Assembly (NCBI RefSeq): GCF_910594985.1
Contig: NZ_CAJVCE010000026.1
Span: 1-64,000 of the forward strand
DNA from: Paenibacillus allorhizosphaerae
GTDB taxonomy: Bacteria > Bacillota > Bacilli > Paenibacillales > NBRC-103111
Direction of reading: 5' to 3'
Length of the DNA: 64,000 bases
The translations under genes and the position numbers were made by a program. Each line of letters starts with the position of its first letter. The stretch's first letter is position 1. Positions 25,844 through 34,513 of this stretch are shown here, one piece after another. Below the pieces are notes generated by a model. It did no database searches and was not told where the DNA came from. It worked only from the letters and a program-made list of their open reading frames with translations.

Positions 25844-26974
25844 TCATTTCGACATACGGGAACGTGTACTGAGCTGCGATGTTTTCACACGTACTTTATT
25901 AATAAAATGAAGCACCGGCTTTTTTGTTTTGCTAATAATCCCGATCGCTTCCGCGCCGACCACAAGAACCAGAAGCAATACTGCGATCAATATGATCGCT
26001 CCCCACAGTGCTTGCTGCTCCGAAATGTACGAGAGTAACACAGCCGAACAACCGAACGCCGCAGCAATGGCATATATGATTAATACGGTCGTTCGATGGC
26101 TGAACCCCATACTCAGCAAGCAATGATGAAGGTGGCTTTTGTCCGCGGCCGAAATCGGCAGATTGTTCACCCAGCGCCGCATAATCGCGAAGAATGTATC
26201 CGACAGCGGCACGCCTAAAATCATGATCGGAACAAGCAGCGAAACGACGGTCGCTTGTTTAAAGCCTAACACCGACAACGTCGCAAGGCAAAAGCCGAGA
26301 AACAATGCGCCCGAGTCGCCCATGAAAATTTTGGCCGGATGGAAGTTGTAAAACAGGAACCCGCCGATACTACCTAGTAGCACGACACACAGCAGTATTA
26401 CCGTCACGTTGCCCATCATCAAGGCAAGAATTAATATCGTCGTCGTAGCGATGGCGGACACCCCTGCCGAAAGGCCGTCCAGTCCGTCGATCAAATTAAT
26501 CGCATTCGTTACGCCCACAATCCAGAAAATCGTTAGCGGTACGGCCAGCCATGTAAGCGAAACGACGCCCTCGCCAAAAGGCACATTGACCAAGTCGATA
26601 ACGACGCCGGAATAGACGACAACGCACGCCGCCAAAATTTGTCCCAGGAGCTTGATTTTGGGCGACAAATCGAATCGGTCATCGAGCGCGCCGATCAGGA
26701 CGATAATCGCTCCCCCGACCAGCAAGCCAAATACAACATCCATTTTTAATGTATCGATAGCAGGTGACACGATGAAGAAAGCACCGACAAAAGCAATAAA
26801 AATAGCTAATCCGCCAAGACGAGGCATAATACGGCTATGTACTTTGCGATGATTCGGCGCATCCACAGCCCCGACCCAGAAAGCAAAGCGCTTCACCAAA
26901 GGTGTCATCAGCACCGCAATAAGCAATGCAGCAGCAAAGCCGATTCCGTATAACAAGTTCATGTGTAATTTCAC
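25844..26974 (-). CDS. tagO: Undecaprenyl-phosphate N-acetylhexosamine-1-phosphate transferase (TagO/WecA type)
   Basis: Membrane enzyme of 376 residues that starts wall-polymer synthesis by loading GlcNAc-1-phosphate on undecaprenyl phosphate. Seen: about ten membrane segments, DAPNHRKVHSRIMPRLGG near residue 40, the Mg-binding GALDDRFDLSPKIKL, NAINLIDGLDGLSAG and the loop FNFHPAKIFMGDSGALFLG-like segment (here FYNFHPAKIFMGDSG), then HLHHCLLSMGFSH. The GTG start has its ribosome site only 2 bases away and the next ATG (4 codons in) has it 14 away, so the start is uncertain. It follows tagA and ends the operon. Confidence 0.95.
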   Translation of the reverse strand: MKLHMNLLYGIGFAAALLIAVLMTPLVKRFAFWVGAVDAPNHRKVHSRIMPRLGGLAIFIAFVGAFFIVSPAIDTLKMDVVFGLLVGGAIIVLIGALDDRFDLSPKIKLLGQILAACVVVYSGVVIDLVNVPFGEGVVSLTWLAVPLTIFWIVGVTNAINLIDGLDGLSAGVSAIATTTILILALMMGNVTVILLCVVLLGSIGGFLFYNFHPAKIFMGDSGALFLGFCLATLSVLGFKQATVVSLLVPIMILGVPLSDTFFAIMRRWVNNLPISAADKSHLHHCLLSMGFSHRTTVLIIYAIAAAFGCSAVLLSYISEQQALWGAIILIAVLLLVLVVGAEAIGIISKTKKPVLHFINKVRVKTSQLSTRSRMSK

Positions 26975-27090
26975 AGCCCCTTTTTTCTATGAAAACCCCC
27001 AAACACTACGATTATACTCCGAAGGATGGAGAAATACCATCGTGATTTTTTTGCAATTTGGACGGTTTTCAGGTTGTTTCACAGCTCTTG

Positions 27091-27834
27091 TCAAGGTTTC
27101 TGCACATTTTCTTTTTCACGGATGACTTTCATTGCGAATTTCGGCAAAACAAGCATTCTTTTATAACGCCATGGCTCCTGCAAAAGCCGATAAAACCATT
27201 CGAGTCGCAGTTTCTGGAATAAACTCGGCGCGCGTTTCAATTTGCCCGACAATACGTCGAAGCTGCCCCCGATGCCCATGACAACCGGTACGCCGAGCTC
27301 TTCTTTATGCTGTGCAATCCATGGCTCTTGAGTTGCAGCTGACCGGCCGACAAGCAAAATATCCGGCTCCGTTTCGCGAATCGCACGAATAACATCGCTG
27401 TCTTCTTTTTCACCAAAAAATCCGTCCCTGAAACCGACAAGCTTCAGCTCGGGATACAGCTGATTCAATCGATCCGCCGCCGCTTCAATGACCTCGGAAG
27501 ACGCGCCGACCAAATAGACACGCCATCCGCGATGCTGGCCGGTTTTCATAAGCTCGTGCAGCAAATCGTACCCGGCCACTCTTTCCTGCACCGGATTGCC
27601 GACATACCCTGCAGCCCATACCACGCCTGCGCCATCCGGGACGATCAGCTCCGCCTGTTTCATCATTCGCATGTAGGCCGGATCTTGAAGAGCGGCCATG
27701 ATCATGATTGGATTGGCCGTAATCACTTGATGCGGCCGTCGCTCTTGGATGACTTTTGTTAAATACTCGAGAGTTTGGCTCATATTCATCTTTGAAATCG
27801 GCACGCCGAATATCGTTACAGTTGGAAAGCTCAC
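27091..27834 (-). CDS. tagA: WecG/TagA/CpsF family glycosyltransferase
   Basis: A 247-residue transferase that adds the second sugar (ManNAc in TagA) to the lipid-linked GlcNAc. A GTG start overlapping the csaB stop by 4 bases (GTGA) is chosen; the frame extends further upstream but only inside csaB. Seen: ITANPIMIMAAL with the catalytic-region Asp in IVPDGAGVVWAAGYVG, YLVGASSEVIEAAA, and PDILLVGRSAATQEPWIAQH, all family landmarks. With tagO, csaB and the nearby wecB gene it fits synthesis of a ManNAc/GlcNAc-containing secondary cell-wall polymer. Confidence 0.93.
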   Translation of the reverse strand: MSFPTVTIFGVPISKMNMSQTLEYLTKVIQERRPHQVITANPIMIMAALQDPAYMRMMKQAELIVPDGAGVVWAAGYVGNPVQERVAGYDLLHELMKTGQHRGWRVYLVGASSEVIEAAADRLNQLYPELKLVGFRDGFFGEKEDSDVIRAIRETEPDILLVGRSAATQEPWIAQHKEELGVPVVMGIGGSFDVLSGKLKRAPSLFQKLRLEWFYRLLQEPWRYKRMLVLPKFAMKVIREKENVQKP

Positions 27835-28955
27835 GATAAATCCCGTCCTTTGGCATAAAATGAAGCGATCAACTCGGCGGGACGATGCGCTTCGTTTTTT
27901 AACCGCTCGATCGCGGGATGCTTCTCTTCTTTCCATCTCTTGCTGCCGGACAATAATTCAAGCGATTGCTTGGCAATATCGGCAGCGCTGGCCGATTGGG
28001 TCGACGTCGCAGCTTTCATGCCCAGCCGGTTCAAAAATTGATCGATCTTCGGATCATAGGAAACGCCTACCATCGGGACGAATTGACCGGCTGCATAAAT
28101 GAGCGAGTGCAGCCGCATCCCGATCAACAGGCTGCATTGCGCTACTTCGGCAAGCATATCCTGCGGATGTACGATGCCTTCGGCAAACGAAGCTCGTTGC
28201 TTGTAGCTTCCCCCCATCTGTTCAAGCACATACAACGAGGCTTCATGATCGGACGGCAGATGGAACGGGAGAAACCGTATGCGTGCATCCGTCTCGTCCA
28301 ATATTGTGCTCAACGCCTGGGCAATTGCTTGCAGCTCGGAGCGATCTTCTTTCCAGAAACGTACGGAAACCCCAATCATAGACTTCGTCTCGGCCGCATG
28401 GTTTTGCGGCGGTTGGCCGCGCAGCGGCATGCCCATGACCGGATCGGGCACGACTTGAACGCGTTCCGCCGGCAACCCCGTACGCGTCAACAACGCCTTC
28501 GATTCCTCATCGCGGACCGTTATAAACACGCAGCGCTGAAATGCGGATCGAATCCACCCGTGAAACATCGGTCTGTGCACGGGGCCGATCCCCTGGGAGT
28601 AAATAAAGACCGGCTTCTTCAGCCATTGCGCCAGGCGGATGACTGCCAAATAATATGGGATCGTTTTCCACCCGGTTTCGTCCTGCAGCAAGCTTCCGCC
28701 GCCGCTGATCAGACCATCCGCACCGCGCAGCGCAGCCCATACTTCGCCCGGCTTCATTCGGTGAACGGACTCGACGCCATATGTTCGGCTTGTCTCACCG
28801 GGATTGACGGACAGAACGACAGGGACGAATGATACGCCCTGTCGTTCCCCTTGCTCTTGCAGCGCCAGCAAAATCGACTGCAGCACCGCTTCGTCGCCGC
28901 TATTATTGAAGCCGTAATAGCCCGATATTACGATTCTTTTAGTCGGGGTACCCAT
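27831..28955 (-). CDS. csaB: Polysaccharide pyruvyl transferase CsaB
   Basis: A 374-residue enzyme that transfers pyruvate from phosphoenolpyruvate to the secondary cell-wall polymer; the ketal is the ligand of SLH domains. The start MGTPTKRIVISGYYGFNNSG is chosen for AAGGAG 9 bases upstream and overlaps the preceding gene by 28 bases. Seen: GYYGFNNSGDEAVLQSIL, LISGGGSLLQDETGWKTI, IYSQGIGPVHRP and LLIGMRLHSLIYA, typical of the family. It is flanked by SCWP genes and three SLH-protein genes lie in the window, which explains its presence. Confidence 0.96.
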   Translation of the reverse strand: MGTPTKRIVISGYYGFNNSGDEAVLQSILLALQEQGERQGVSFVPVVLSVNPGETSRTYGVESVHRMKPGEVWAALRGADGLISGGGSLLQDETGWKTIPYYLAVIRLAQWLKKPVFIYSQGIGPVHRPMFHGWIRSAFQRCVFITVRDEESKALLTRTGLPAERVQVVPDPVMGMPLRGQPPQNHAAETKSMIGVSVRFWKEDRSELQAIAQALSTILDETDARIRFLPFHLPSDHEASLYVLEQMGGSYKQRASFAEGIVHPQDMLAEVAQCSLLIGMRLHSLIYAAGQFVPMVGVSYDPKIDQFLNRLGMKAATSTQSASAADIAKQSLELLSGSKRWKEEKHPAIERLKNEAHRPAELIASFYAKGRDLS

Positions 28956-30979
28956 CGCTGCCAACTCCTTGAAACAATTTCCCAAACGGCAATCAACACA
29001 AGTCCGATCAATGTACCGAACACGAGACCGTACACAATCCGAATCGAAGAAATGACGAGCGGCGTGTGCAGATGCGCAAACGTGTCCACGATGGAAGCTT
29101 GTCCGATGACGCCGATCAAAAGCAAAATCATCGCGCTTCGATATTTAAAGGCCAAGTACCCGCCGAGCAGAAACAGCGGATGCGAAATGAGGAATTCCTT
29201 CGTTCTTGGGCGAACGCCGAGCGTGTTTTCCAGGAACGAACGGAAATATCGTTCCACCGCCGACGCTTGTCCCTCATTGCCCGTACGCGATAAATAGTAA
29301 AATCCTGCAGCCGCAATGACAGCGGCCGCAATAACCCATAACACGCTGATGTGGGACGCCAATAGTTGACGTGCACGGGCTATTCTGTCTCCATATGACA
29401 TCTTCTCGTTAAAGAGCAACCAGTACACGACCACGATCACGATCGGCGCAAGATGAAGCACGCTGACGCCGCGGAACTGATCGAGCACGTACATGTACTG
29501 GATCTGATTCAGCAGGCCGACGATGAACAGAATGCCGACGACGGAAATAAGCGACGTGCGAATCAAAAGCGACAACGCAAAACCGATCCTCGATCCCGTC
29601 GGCCGCTCCAATTTTCTTTTCCCTGCGCGCAATGCATACATGATCGCAAGGGTAGGAGCGCAAGTTCCGGCTGCCAGCGCCAAAATTTTGCCGAATAGGC
29701 TCGAGTTCAGCACCAGCATACCGGCTGAGCCGATAATGCCCAGCACGAACGCAGCCAGCGTAATCTCCGGGATGAAGTACGATATCGTTAAAGCAATCAA
29801 CGCGATGGCCCCTAGCCAGAGCAATCCTTTCGCTACACTTTGCCAGCCGGAGTGCACATAATCAAAGTCGTGGGCCGTCCCCAGCACATAGCCCGCTTGC
29901 TTTATTCGCGGTATAGCTCCGTCCGGTCCGTCCAGCGAATCGTAAATCGCGTCCAGCGGGTTGAGAATGACGCCCTTGTCGACGTTTTTGACCGCTCTTG
30001 CATTCAGGAACACCATCCGGATGTTGCGGTCCTTAACCGCCAGCACGAGACGGTCCGCCACGCCTTGAACCCGTTCGCGCAGCTCTTCTTCCGTCAAGTT
30101 CTCCGTCAGCTTCTGTCCGTCCGCTTCCGTGAAGGAGTGCAATCGAACCACATTATAGTGGGTTCGTTTGGCAAGCGTATTGAAACCTTTTTGCTGTACT
30201 TTTTGCAGCTCAATATTGGCGAGCCCGATATGATACTTTTCCATCAACTCGGCCATTTCTGCCAGACTGCTTGTATCCTTCTCGCTTGTAAAGCCCGGCA
30301 CCGTGGCACCGTCAATAATAAATCGCGATACCCCCATGCTGCGCAATTGTCCCAGCAGGGTGTCCATTTGAGAGGCTACAAACGGCCTGCGGTTCGACAT
30401 ACGCACAACGATGTTGAAGCCCTGATCCTTCAGCATCTGCATGCTGATCGGATCCGGATCCATCGTGCGGAGCATCGCCTGATCCATGGCCATCTCAATG
30501 ATAAGGCCGGGCTGGTTTTTATAGCTCCACGGCCGCGTCTTTACGTTCAATGAATTGAACGTTTGGTTAATGAGCGGCAGCAGCCGCTGCTCCGAATCCT
30601 TCTCCGCAAAAATCAGATACGTAAAGTTTTCGTTTGCCGAAATCGGCGTTTGCGTTAGTGCCGTTGCCTCGTGGGAGGAGAACAACTCGATTCTGCGGCT
30701 CAGTTTTAGTTCGTTTAACGTCGATTCGTATACGGCTACCGACCCGATACCGTGTTTCTTCATCTGCTGCAGCTGTTCGTTAACAAAACGCCGCGGGTCC
30801 GTTTGCGTATCCGAAATCTCGAGCAAATCGCGATAGTCGAACACAAACTCGACTTTGCGGCTGCTCTGCTCCGACAGATGCCGTTCATAGGCAACGGGAA
30901 TGGCAGCCAGCATTCCCAGAATGACCAGCCACCAAAGTCCCTTCAGCAGCCATTTATTCCACTTGCTATACATGCTCAA
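28928..30979 (-). CDS. DUF5693 family polytopic membrane protein
   Basis: A 683-residue protein of unknown function, recurrent beside csaB in paenibacilli. It starts with TTG (TAGGAG 9 bases before). Seen: one N-terminal membrane segment (WWLVILGMLAAIPVAY), an outside domain of about 330 residues that looks alpha/beta and may form a barrel (VAVYESTLNEL, RFIIDGATVPGF, VVRLHSFTEADG), then about nine membrane segments to the C-terminus. It is translationally linked to csaB. A role in export, ligation or modification of the wall polymer is inferred from context; no catalytic motif is recognised. Confidence 0.85.
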   Translation of the reverse strand: MSMYSKWNKWLLKGLWWLVILGMLAAIPVAYERHLSEQSSRKVEFVFDYRDLLEISDTQTDPRRFVNEQLQQMKKHGIGSVAVYESTLNELKLSRRIELFSSHEATALTQTPISANENFTYLIFAEKDSEQRLLPLINQTFNSLNVKTRPWSYKNQPGLIIEMAMDQAMLRTMDPDPISMQMLKDQGFNIVVRMSNRRPFVASQMDTLLGQLRSMGVSRFIIDGATVPGFTSEKDTSSLAEMAELMEKYHIGLANIELQKVQQKGFNTLAKRTHYNVVRLHSFTEADGQKLTENLTEEELRERVQGVADRLVLAVKDRNIRMVFLNARAVKNVDKGVILNPLDAIYDSLDGPDGAIPRIKQAGYVLGTAHDFDYVHSGWQSVAKGLLWLGAIALIALTISYFIPEITLAAFVLGIIGSAGMLVLNSSLFGKILALAAGTCAPTLAIMYALRAGKRKLERPTGSRIGFALSLLIRTSLISVVGILFIVGLLNQIQYMYVLDQFRGVSVLHLAPIVIVVVYWLLFNEKMSYGDRIARARQLLASHISVLWVIAAAVIAAAGFYYLSRTGNEGQASAVERYFRSFLENTLGVRPRTKEFLISHPLFLLGGYLAFKYRSAMILLLIGVIGQASIVDTFAHLHTPLVISSIRIVYGLVFGTLIGLVLIAVWEIVSRSWQRWVPRLKES

Positions 30980-30997
30980 AGCTGTCAGCTCCTAAGC

Positions 30998-32707
30998 TTA
31001 TTGATGTTGGTCTACGCGGGCCATGACGGTTTCCGCCAGGCGGCTGATGGCATGCGATGCTTCCTGCGAAGAGCTGCCTCGTACCGCAAAGTAAACTTTA
31101 ATCTTCGGTTCCGTGCCGGATGGTCTGAGGCAGAACCAGGAATCGTCCTCAAGCGTGTATTTCAATACATTTTCCACTGGCAGCCCGTAGAGCCCTTGAG
31201 AGAAATCATCGACTTTCGTCACTCGAAGGCCGTTCAATTCGGCCGGAGCGTGATTGCGCCAATCCTGCATAATGCCTTGGATTTGTTCGACGCCGTCCTT
31301 GCCTTTTAATGTACGTGACTCAAGCTTCTCCAAAAAGTATCCATGGCGTTCATAAAGCTCTTGCAGCACGTCGTACAGCGTTTTTCCTTGGCTCTTATAA
31401 TACGCCGCCGCCTCGCAAATCAACATCGATGCGATAACGGCATCTTTATCGCGCGCATAATCGCCGGCCAAGTAACCGTAGCTTTCCTCGTAACCGAACA
31501 AAAACCGCGCTTCGCCCGTTTTTTCGAACTGCGTCATTTTTTCCCCTATGTATTTAAAACCGGTTAACGTGTTGAGCACTTTGGCTCCGTAATGTTCCGC
31601 AATCACGGCGCCCATTTCGCTGGTTACAATCGTTTTTACGACAACTCCGTTATCCGGAAGTTCGCCCTGCTCCTTCATGCTGCCAAGCAGATAGTCAACC
31701 ATGATCGCTCCGGACTGGTTGCCCGTCAACACAAAGTACTCTCCGGCATCATCTTTCACGACCGCACCCATCCGATCACAGTCCGGATCCGTTCCGATGA
31801 TGATATCCGCATTGGTGTTCTTCGCCTGCGCAATCGCCAGCGAGAAGGCTTCCCGTTCTTCCGGGTTCGGAGATTTCACCGTAGAAAATTTGGCATCCGG
31901 CAGCTCCTGCGCCGCAACGACATCTACTTGACTAAAACCGATCGCATCCAGCGCGGCCCGAACGGATAAATTGCCCGCTCCATGCAGCGGCGTATAGATG
32001 ATGCGGAAGTTATCGCTCATTTTACGAACAAGCTTCGGATTGCGGCTTACCGCCGTTACCGCTTCAATATATGCCTCGTCCATTTCCTTGCCGATCCATT
32101 GAAGCAGTCCTTTCGTTTCGCTATCAGCCCGTGAACTCCGCTTCACGTCGGAGAACGATTGAACGCTCTGTATTTCGCCAATCACTTGTTCCGCCTGATC
32201 CGGCACAAGCTGCCCGCCGTCGCCTCCGTATACTTTATATCCGTTATATTCGGGCGGGTTGTGGCTGGCCGTAATGACAACACCGGCGTCCGCTTTCAAA
32301 TAACGCACGGCAAACGACAGTTCCGGGGTCGGGCGAAGGGATTCGAACACATAGGCCTTGATCCCGTTGCCGGCAAACACCTTCGCGGTTTCGAGAGCAA
32401 ACTCGGGGGACTGATTGCGAGAATCATACGCGATGACGGCGGAAAGCGACGGTTTCCCCGAGCGCAGCAAATATTGCGCCAACCCTTGCGTCGCCCGCGC
32501 CACGGTATAAGCGTTAATGCGGTTCGTACCCGCTCCAATGACCCCGCGAAGACCCCCTGTCCCAAACTCGAGATCGCGATAAAACCGGTCTTCCACTTCT
32601 TTCGGTTGATCGGCTATGCTGCGCAGCTCCTGCTTGGTCGCCTCGTCAATGGCCGGGTCCTGCAGCCATAGATCATACTGTTCCTGTACTCGCGATTGCG
32701 TACTCAT
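30998..32707 (-). CDS. pgcA: Phosphoglucomutase/phosphomannomutase family enzyme
   Basis: A 569-residue alpha-D-phosphohexomutase interconverting hexose-1- and 6-phosphates. Seen: GTGGLRGVIGAGTNRIN near residue 48, the phosphoserine loop VITASHNPPEYNGYKVYGGD, the metal-binding IIGTDPDCDRMGAV, the sugar-specificity loop FGYEESYGYL, and the C-terminal phosphate-binding FCLRPSGTEPKIKVYF. Size and order match PgcA (alpha-phosphoglucomutase) of B. subtilis, which feeds UDP-glucose synthesis. It follows fabZ after 57 bases and precedes the DUF5693 gene by 18, so it likely belongs to the envelope operon. Confidence 0.95.
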   Translation of the reverse strand: MSTQSRVQEQYDLWLQDPAIDEATKQELRSIADQPKEVEDRFYRDLEFGTGGLRGVIGAGTNRINAYTVARATQGLAQYLLRSGKPSLSAVIAYDSRNQSPEFALETAKVFAGNGIKAYVFESLRPTPELSFAVRYLKADAGVVITASHNPPEYNGYKVYGGDGGQLVPDQAEQVIGEIQSVQSFSDVKRSSRADSETKGLLQWIGKEMDEAYIEAVTAVSRNPKLVRKMSDNFRIIYTPLHGAGNLSVRAALDAIGFSQVDVVAAQELPDAKFSTVKSPNPEEREAFSLAIAQAKNTNADIIIGTDPDCDRMGAVVKDDAGEYFVLTGNQSGAIMVDYLLGSMKEQGELPDNGVVVKTIVTSEMGAVIAEHYGAKVLNTLTGFKYIGEKMTQFEKTGEARFLFGYEESYGYLAGDYARDKDAVIASMLICEAAAYYKSQGKTLYDVLQELYERHGYFLEKLESRTLKGKDGVEQIQGIMQDWRNHAPAELNGLRVTKVDDFSQGLYGLPVENVLKYTLEDDSWFCLRPSGTEPKIKVYFAVRGSSSQEASHAISRLAETVMARVDQHQ

Positions 32708-32764
32708 TTCTCCATCTCCTCGCCCATTTGGTTTTGCTTGTTTGCGTCTTCTCTTTATCGCGGA

Positions 32765-33208
32765 TTATGATCCGCTCTTTTCTCTGTCGCTCAGCGCGAA
32801 CATCAATTCGCCTTCGGCCACGACTTTGTCCCCTACTTTCGCCGTCGCCTGTCCTTTGCCGATCGGTCCCTTCAAGCGGGTAATTTCAACCGATAGCGTA
32901 AGTACATCGCCCGGAGTGACTTGTCCGCGAAATCTGAAATTATCGATTCCCGCAAAAAAACCGAGCTTCCCCCGGTTCGCTTCGACCATCAGCATGGCGA
33001 CCGAGCCCACTTGGGCAAGTGCTTCTACAATCAATACCCCTGGCATGACCGGATACCCCGGAAAATGGCCTGTAAAAAAAGGCTCGTTCATCGTCACGCA
33101 TTTGATTCCGGTCGCGCGAACCCCCGGTTCTACTTCCGTAATGCGGTCAATCAGCAAAAACGGGTAGCGGTGCGGAATAATTTCTTGAATTTGTACGGCA
33201 TCTAACAA
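32765..33208 (-). CDS. fabZ: 3-hydroxyacyl-ACP dehydratase FabZ
   Basis: A 147-residue hot-dog fold enzyme that dehydrates 3-hydroxyacyl-ACP in fatty acid elongation. The start is TTG, with GGAAGGAG 8 bases before. Seen: [14 protein letters not shown], the catalytic His in [20 protein letters not shown] and the catalytic Glu in EALAQVG. Length is normal. It is the first gene of a probable operon with the phosphohexomutase and wall-polymer genes; in B. subtilis it lies near mbl and flhOP, as here. Confidence 0.97.
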   Translation of the reverse strand: MLDAVQIQEIIPHRYPFLLIDRITEVEPGVRATGIKCVTMNEPFFTGHFPGYPVMPGVLIVEALAQVGSVAMLMVEANRGKLGFFAGIDNFRFRGQVTPGDVLTLSVEITRLKGPIGKGQATAKVGDKVVAEGELMFALSDREKSGS

Positions 33209-33276
33209 TATGGATGCTCCTTCCTTGTATGGGAGATGGAATAAAACCTATCGTTCTGACCTACACTAACACTGTC

Positions 33277-33477
33277 CCTTCATGATCTGCAGTAATGAAG
33301 GTTGATATAAGGGAGCTTATGTTCAAGCTTGCTGCAAACAAAGCAAGCCCGAACATTGGCTCTTTTTTATAAGAAAGCTTCTAATCGAAGCCTCTCGATG
33401 AAGATACATTCGTGTTTTAACGGAAGCTTTTCTTTAAACATCAGAATGGTTCAGCATGCTGAAAACTTATACATTCT
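33277..33477. repeat. Cluster of inverted repeats between the phosphatidyltransferase and fabZ genes
   Basis: Three dyads occupy the 296-bp gap: CCTTCAT-N11-ATGAAGG (33277-33301), AAGAAAGCTTC pairing with GGAAGCTTTTCTT (33371-33434), and the perfect palindrome TTCAGCATGCTGAA (33450-33463) nested in AGAATG...CATTCT (33443-33477). No gene is seen here. They may be leader structure for fabZ or operators; none matches a consensus I know, including FapR. Confidence 0.5.
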
Positions 33478-33504
33478 AATATTACGAAAAAATAGCCATT
33501 TGCA

Positions 33505-34059
33505 CTACATATGCCGGGAGCTATCCTCTTTGGCGCGTTCGGTCGTCGCGTTATCTCGATTTAGTGAGTTGAACTGTACGATATAAATAATAGAGGTGAT
33601 AAAGGAAACAACGATAACGAACCATAAGTACGCACCGGCGTAAGGGAGCTGAAACACAATAAGAAGTATCGCTACATAATAGAGAACCGTAGTCAGCTTT
33701 CCTAGCACATTCGCCGGCACCGTTATTTTACCGCGAAAGTGAAAAAACGCCGATCCCGCGATCATCCCCGCATCCCGCAAAAACATAGCAGCCGCGGCTT
33801 GCCAGGAAATCATCTGGGAAAATACGAGCGAGAGGATCACCGCGATCATCATGGATTTATCTGCAAGCGGGTCCAACATGCTGCCCAGCTGCGTGATAAG
33901 CTTTCGCTTCCGCGCAATATAACCGTCCAGCACATCCGTTAATCCGGCGGCCAGTAGAACGAAAAAAGCCACTTTCGTATACCCGGCCCCAAAGATGATC
34001 AAGTACACTGGTATGAGCAAAAAGCGGCATAGGGTCAGGATATTGGGCAAATTCCACAC
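33505..34059 (-). CDS. CDP-alcohol phosphatidyltransferase (PgsA-like)
   Basis: A 184-residue membrane enzyme. The GTG start (MWNLPNILTLCRFLL) is chosen for GGGGG 7 bases upstream. Seen: the full family motif DGYIARKRKLITQLGSMLDP LADK (D-G-x2-A-R-x8-G-x3-D-x3-D) around residues 43-68 and about five membrane segments. The family makes phosphatidylglycerophosphate or cardiolipin from CDP-diacylglycerol; PgsA activity is likely, but a second copy elsewhere is common in paenibacilli, so the substrate is not certain. It lies between the epuA-like and fabZ genes. Confidence 0.9.
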   Translation of the reverse strand: MWNLPNILTLCRFLLIPVYLIIFGAGYTKVAFFVLLAAGLTDVLDGYIARKRKLITQLGSMLDPLADKSMMIAVILSLVFSQMISWQAAAAMFLRDAGMIAGSAFFHFRGKITVPANVLGKLTTVLYYVAILLIVFQLPYAGAYLWFVIVVSFITSIIYIVQFNSLNRDNATTERAKEDSSRHM

Positions 34060-34130
34060 ATTCGTTCCCCCTTGTAAACGGCCAGCAGACTTCATTCGCC
34101 GCTCTCTCTGTAATCCGTTCCCATCCATAC

Positions 34131-34159
34131 ATTATACCGTTATCAGGAAAAAAATAAAA
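34131..34159 (-). promoter_or_regulatory. Candidate promoter of the phosphatidyltransferase gene
   Basis: A perfect TATAAT on the minus strand with a poor TTTTAT 17 bases upstream that falls inside the preceding terminator's T-run. Support is mainly the -10 and position. Confidence 0.35.
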
Positions 34160-34174
34160 CTCCCCGACGGGAGC
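34148..34174 (-). terminator. Terminator after the mbl-flhOP-epuA gene group
   Basis: GCTCCC-gtcg-GGGAGT stem followed by TTTTATTTTTTT on the minus strand, starting 8 bases past the stop of the small EpuA-like gene. Confidence 0.75.
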
Positions 34175-34181
34175 CCCATTG

Positions 34182-34400
34182 TTAAGTATTGGCAAAAACA
34201 AGGTCAAATAGATGACGCCACGTTGCAAGTTCGAACACTTCATCCATGCTCTGCTTTCCGATGTAAACATATCCGACAGACAGTCCGACAAACAAGGCGG
34301 CCACGCATGTAATGGGAATCCAGGTCCATTTGACGGTCATTCGAATCGCCTTCACCCACCCTTTGCGGCCAGCCGGCGTCTTCTTTGGTTTTTTGCTCAA
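34182..34400 (-). CDS. Small single-pass membrane protein, EpuA/RpoB-like family
   Basis: A 72-residue protein with a basic N-terminus (SKKPKKTPAGRKGWVKAIR) and one membrane segment (WIPITCVAALFVGLSVGYVY), ending in a short outside helix. This layout matches the EpuA family, misleadingly annotated as an RNA polymerase beta subunit in many Firmicutes; function is unknown. A TTG start 7 codons inside the longer frame is preferred because GGAGG lies 8 bases before it. It follows flhP and precedes a terminator. Confidence 0.72.
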   Translation of the reverse strand: MSKKPKKTPAGRKGWVKAIRMTVKWTWIPITCVAALFVGLSVGYVYIGKQSMDEVFELATWRHLFDLVFANT

Positions 34401-34513
34401 AGCCCCAACCTCCTGTTGCAACCGCTACTGAGTAGAGGCACAGAAGCAGCTGTCAACCTCAGCAGCCGCTTCGGCGCTTCAATGCGGCCTTGCTGTCAAC
34501 ACAAACACAGCCG

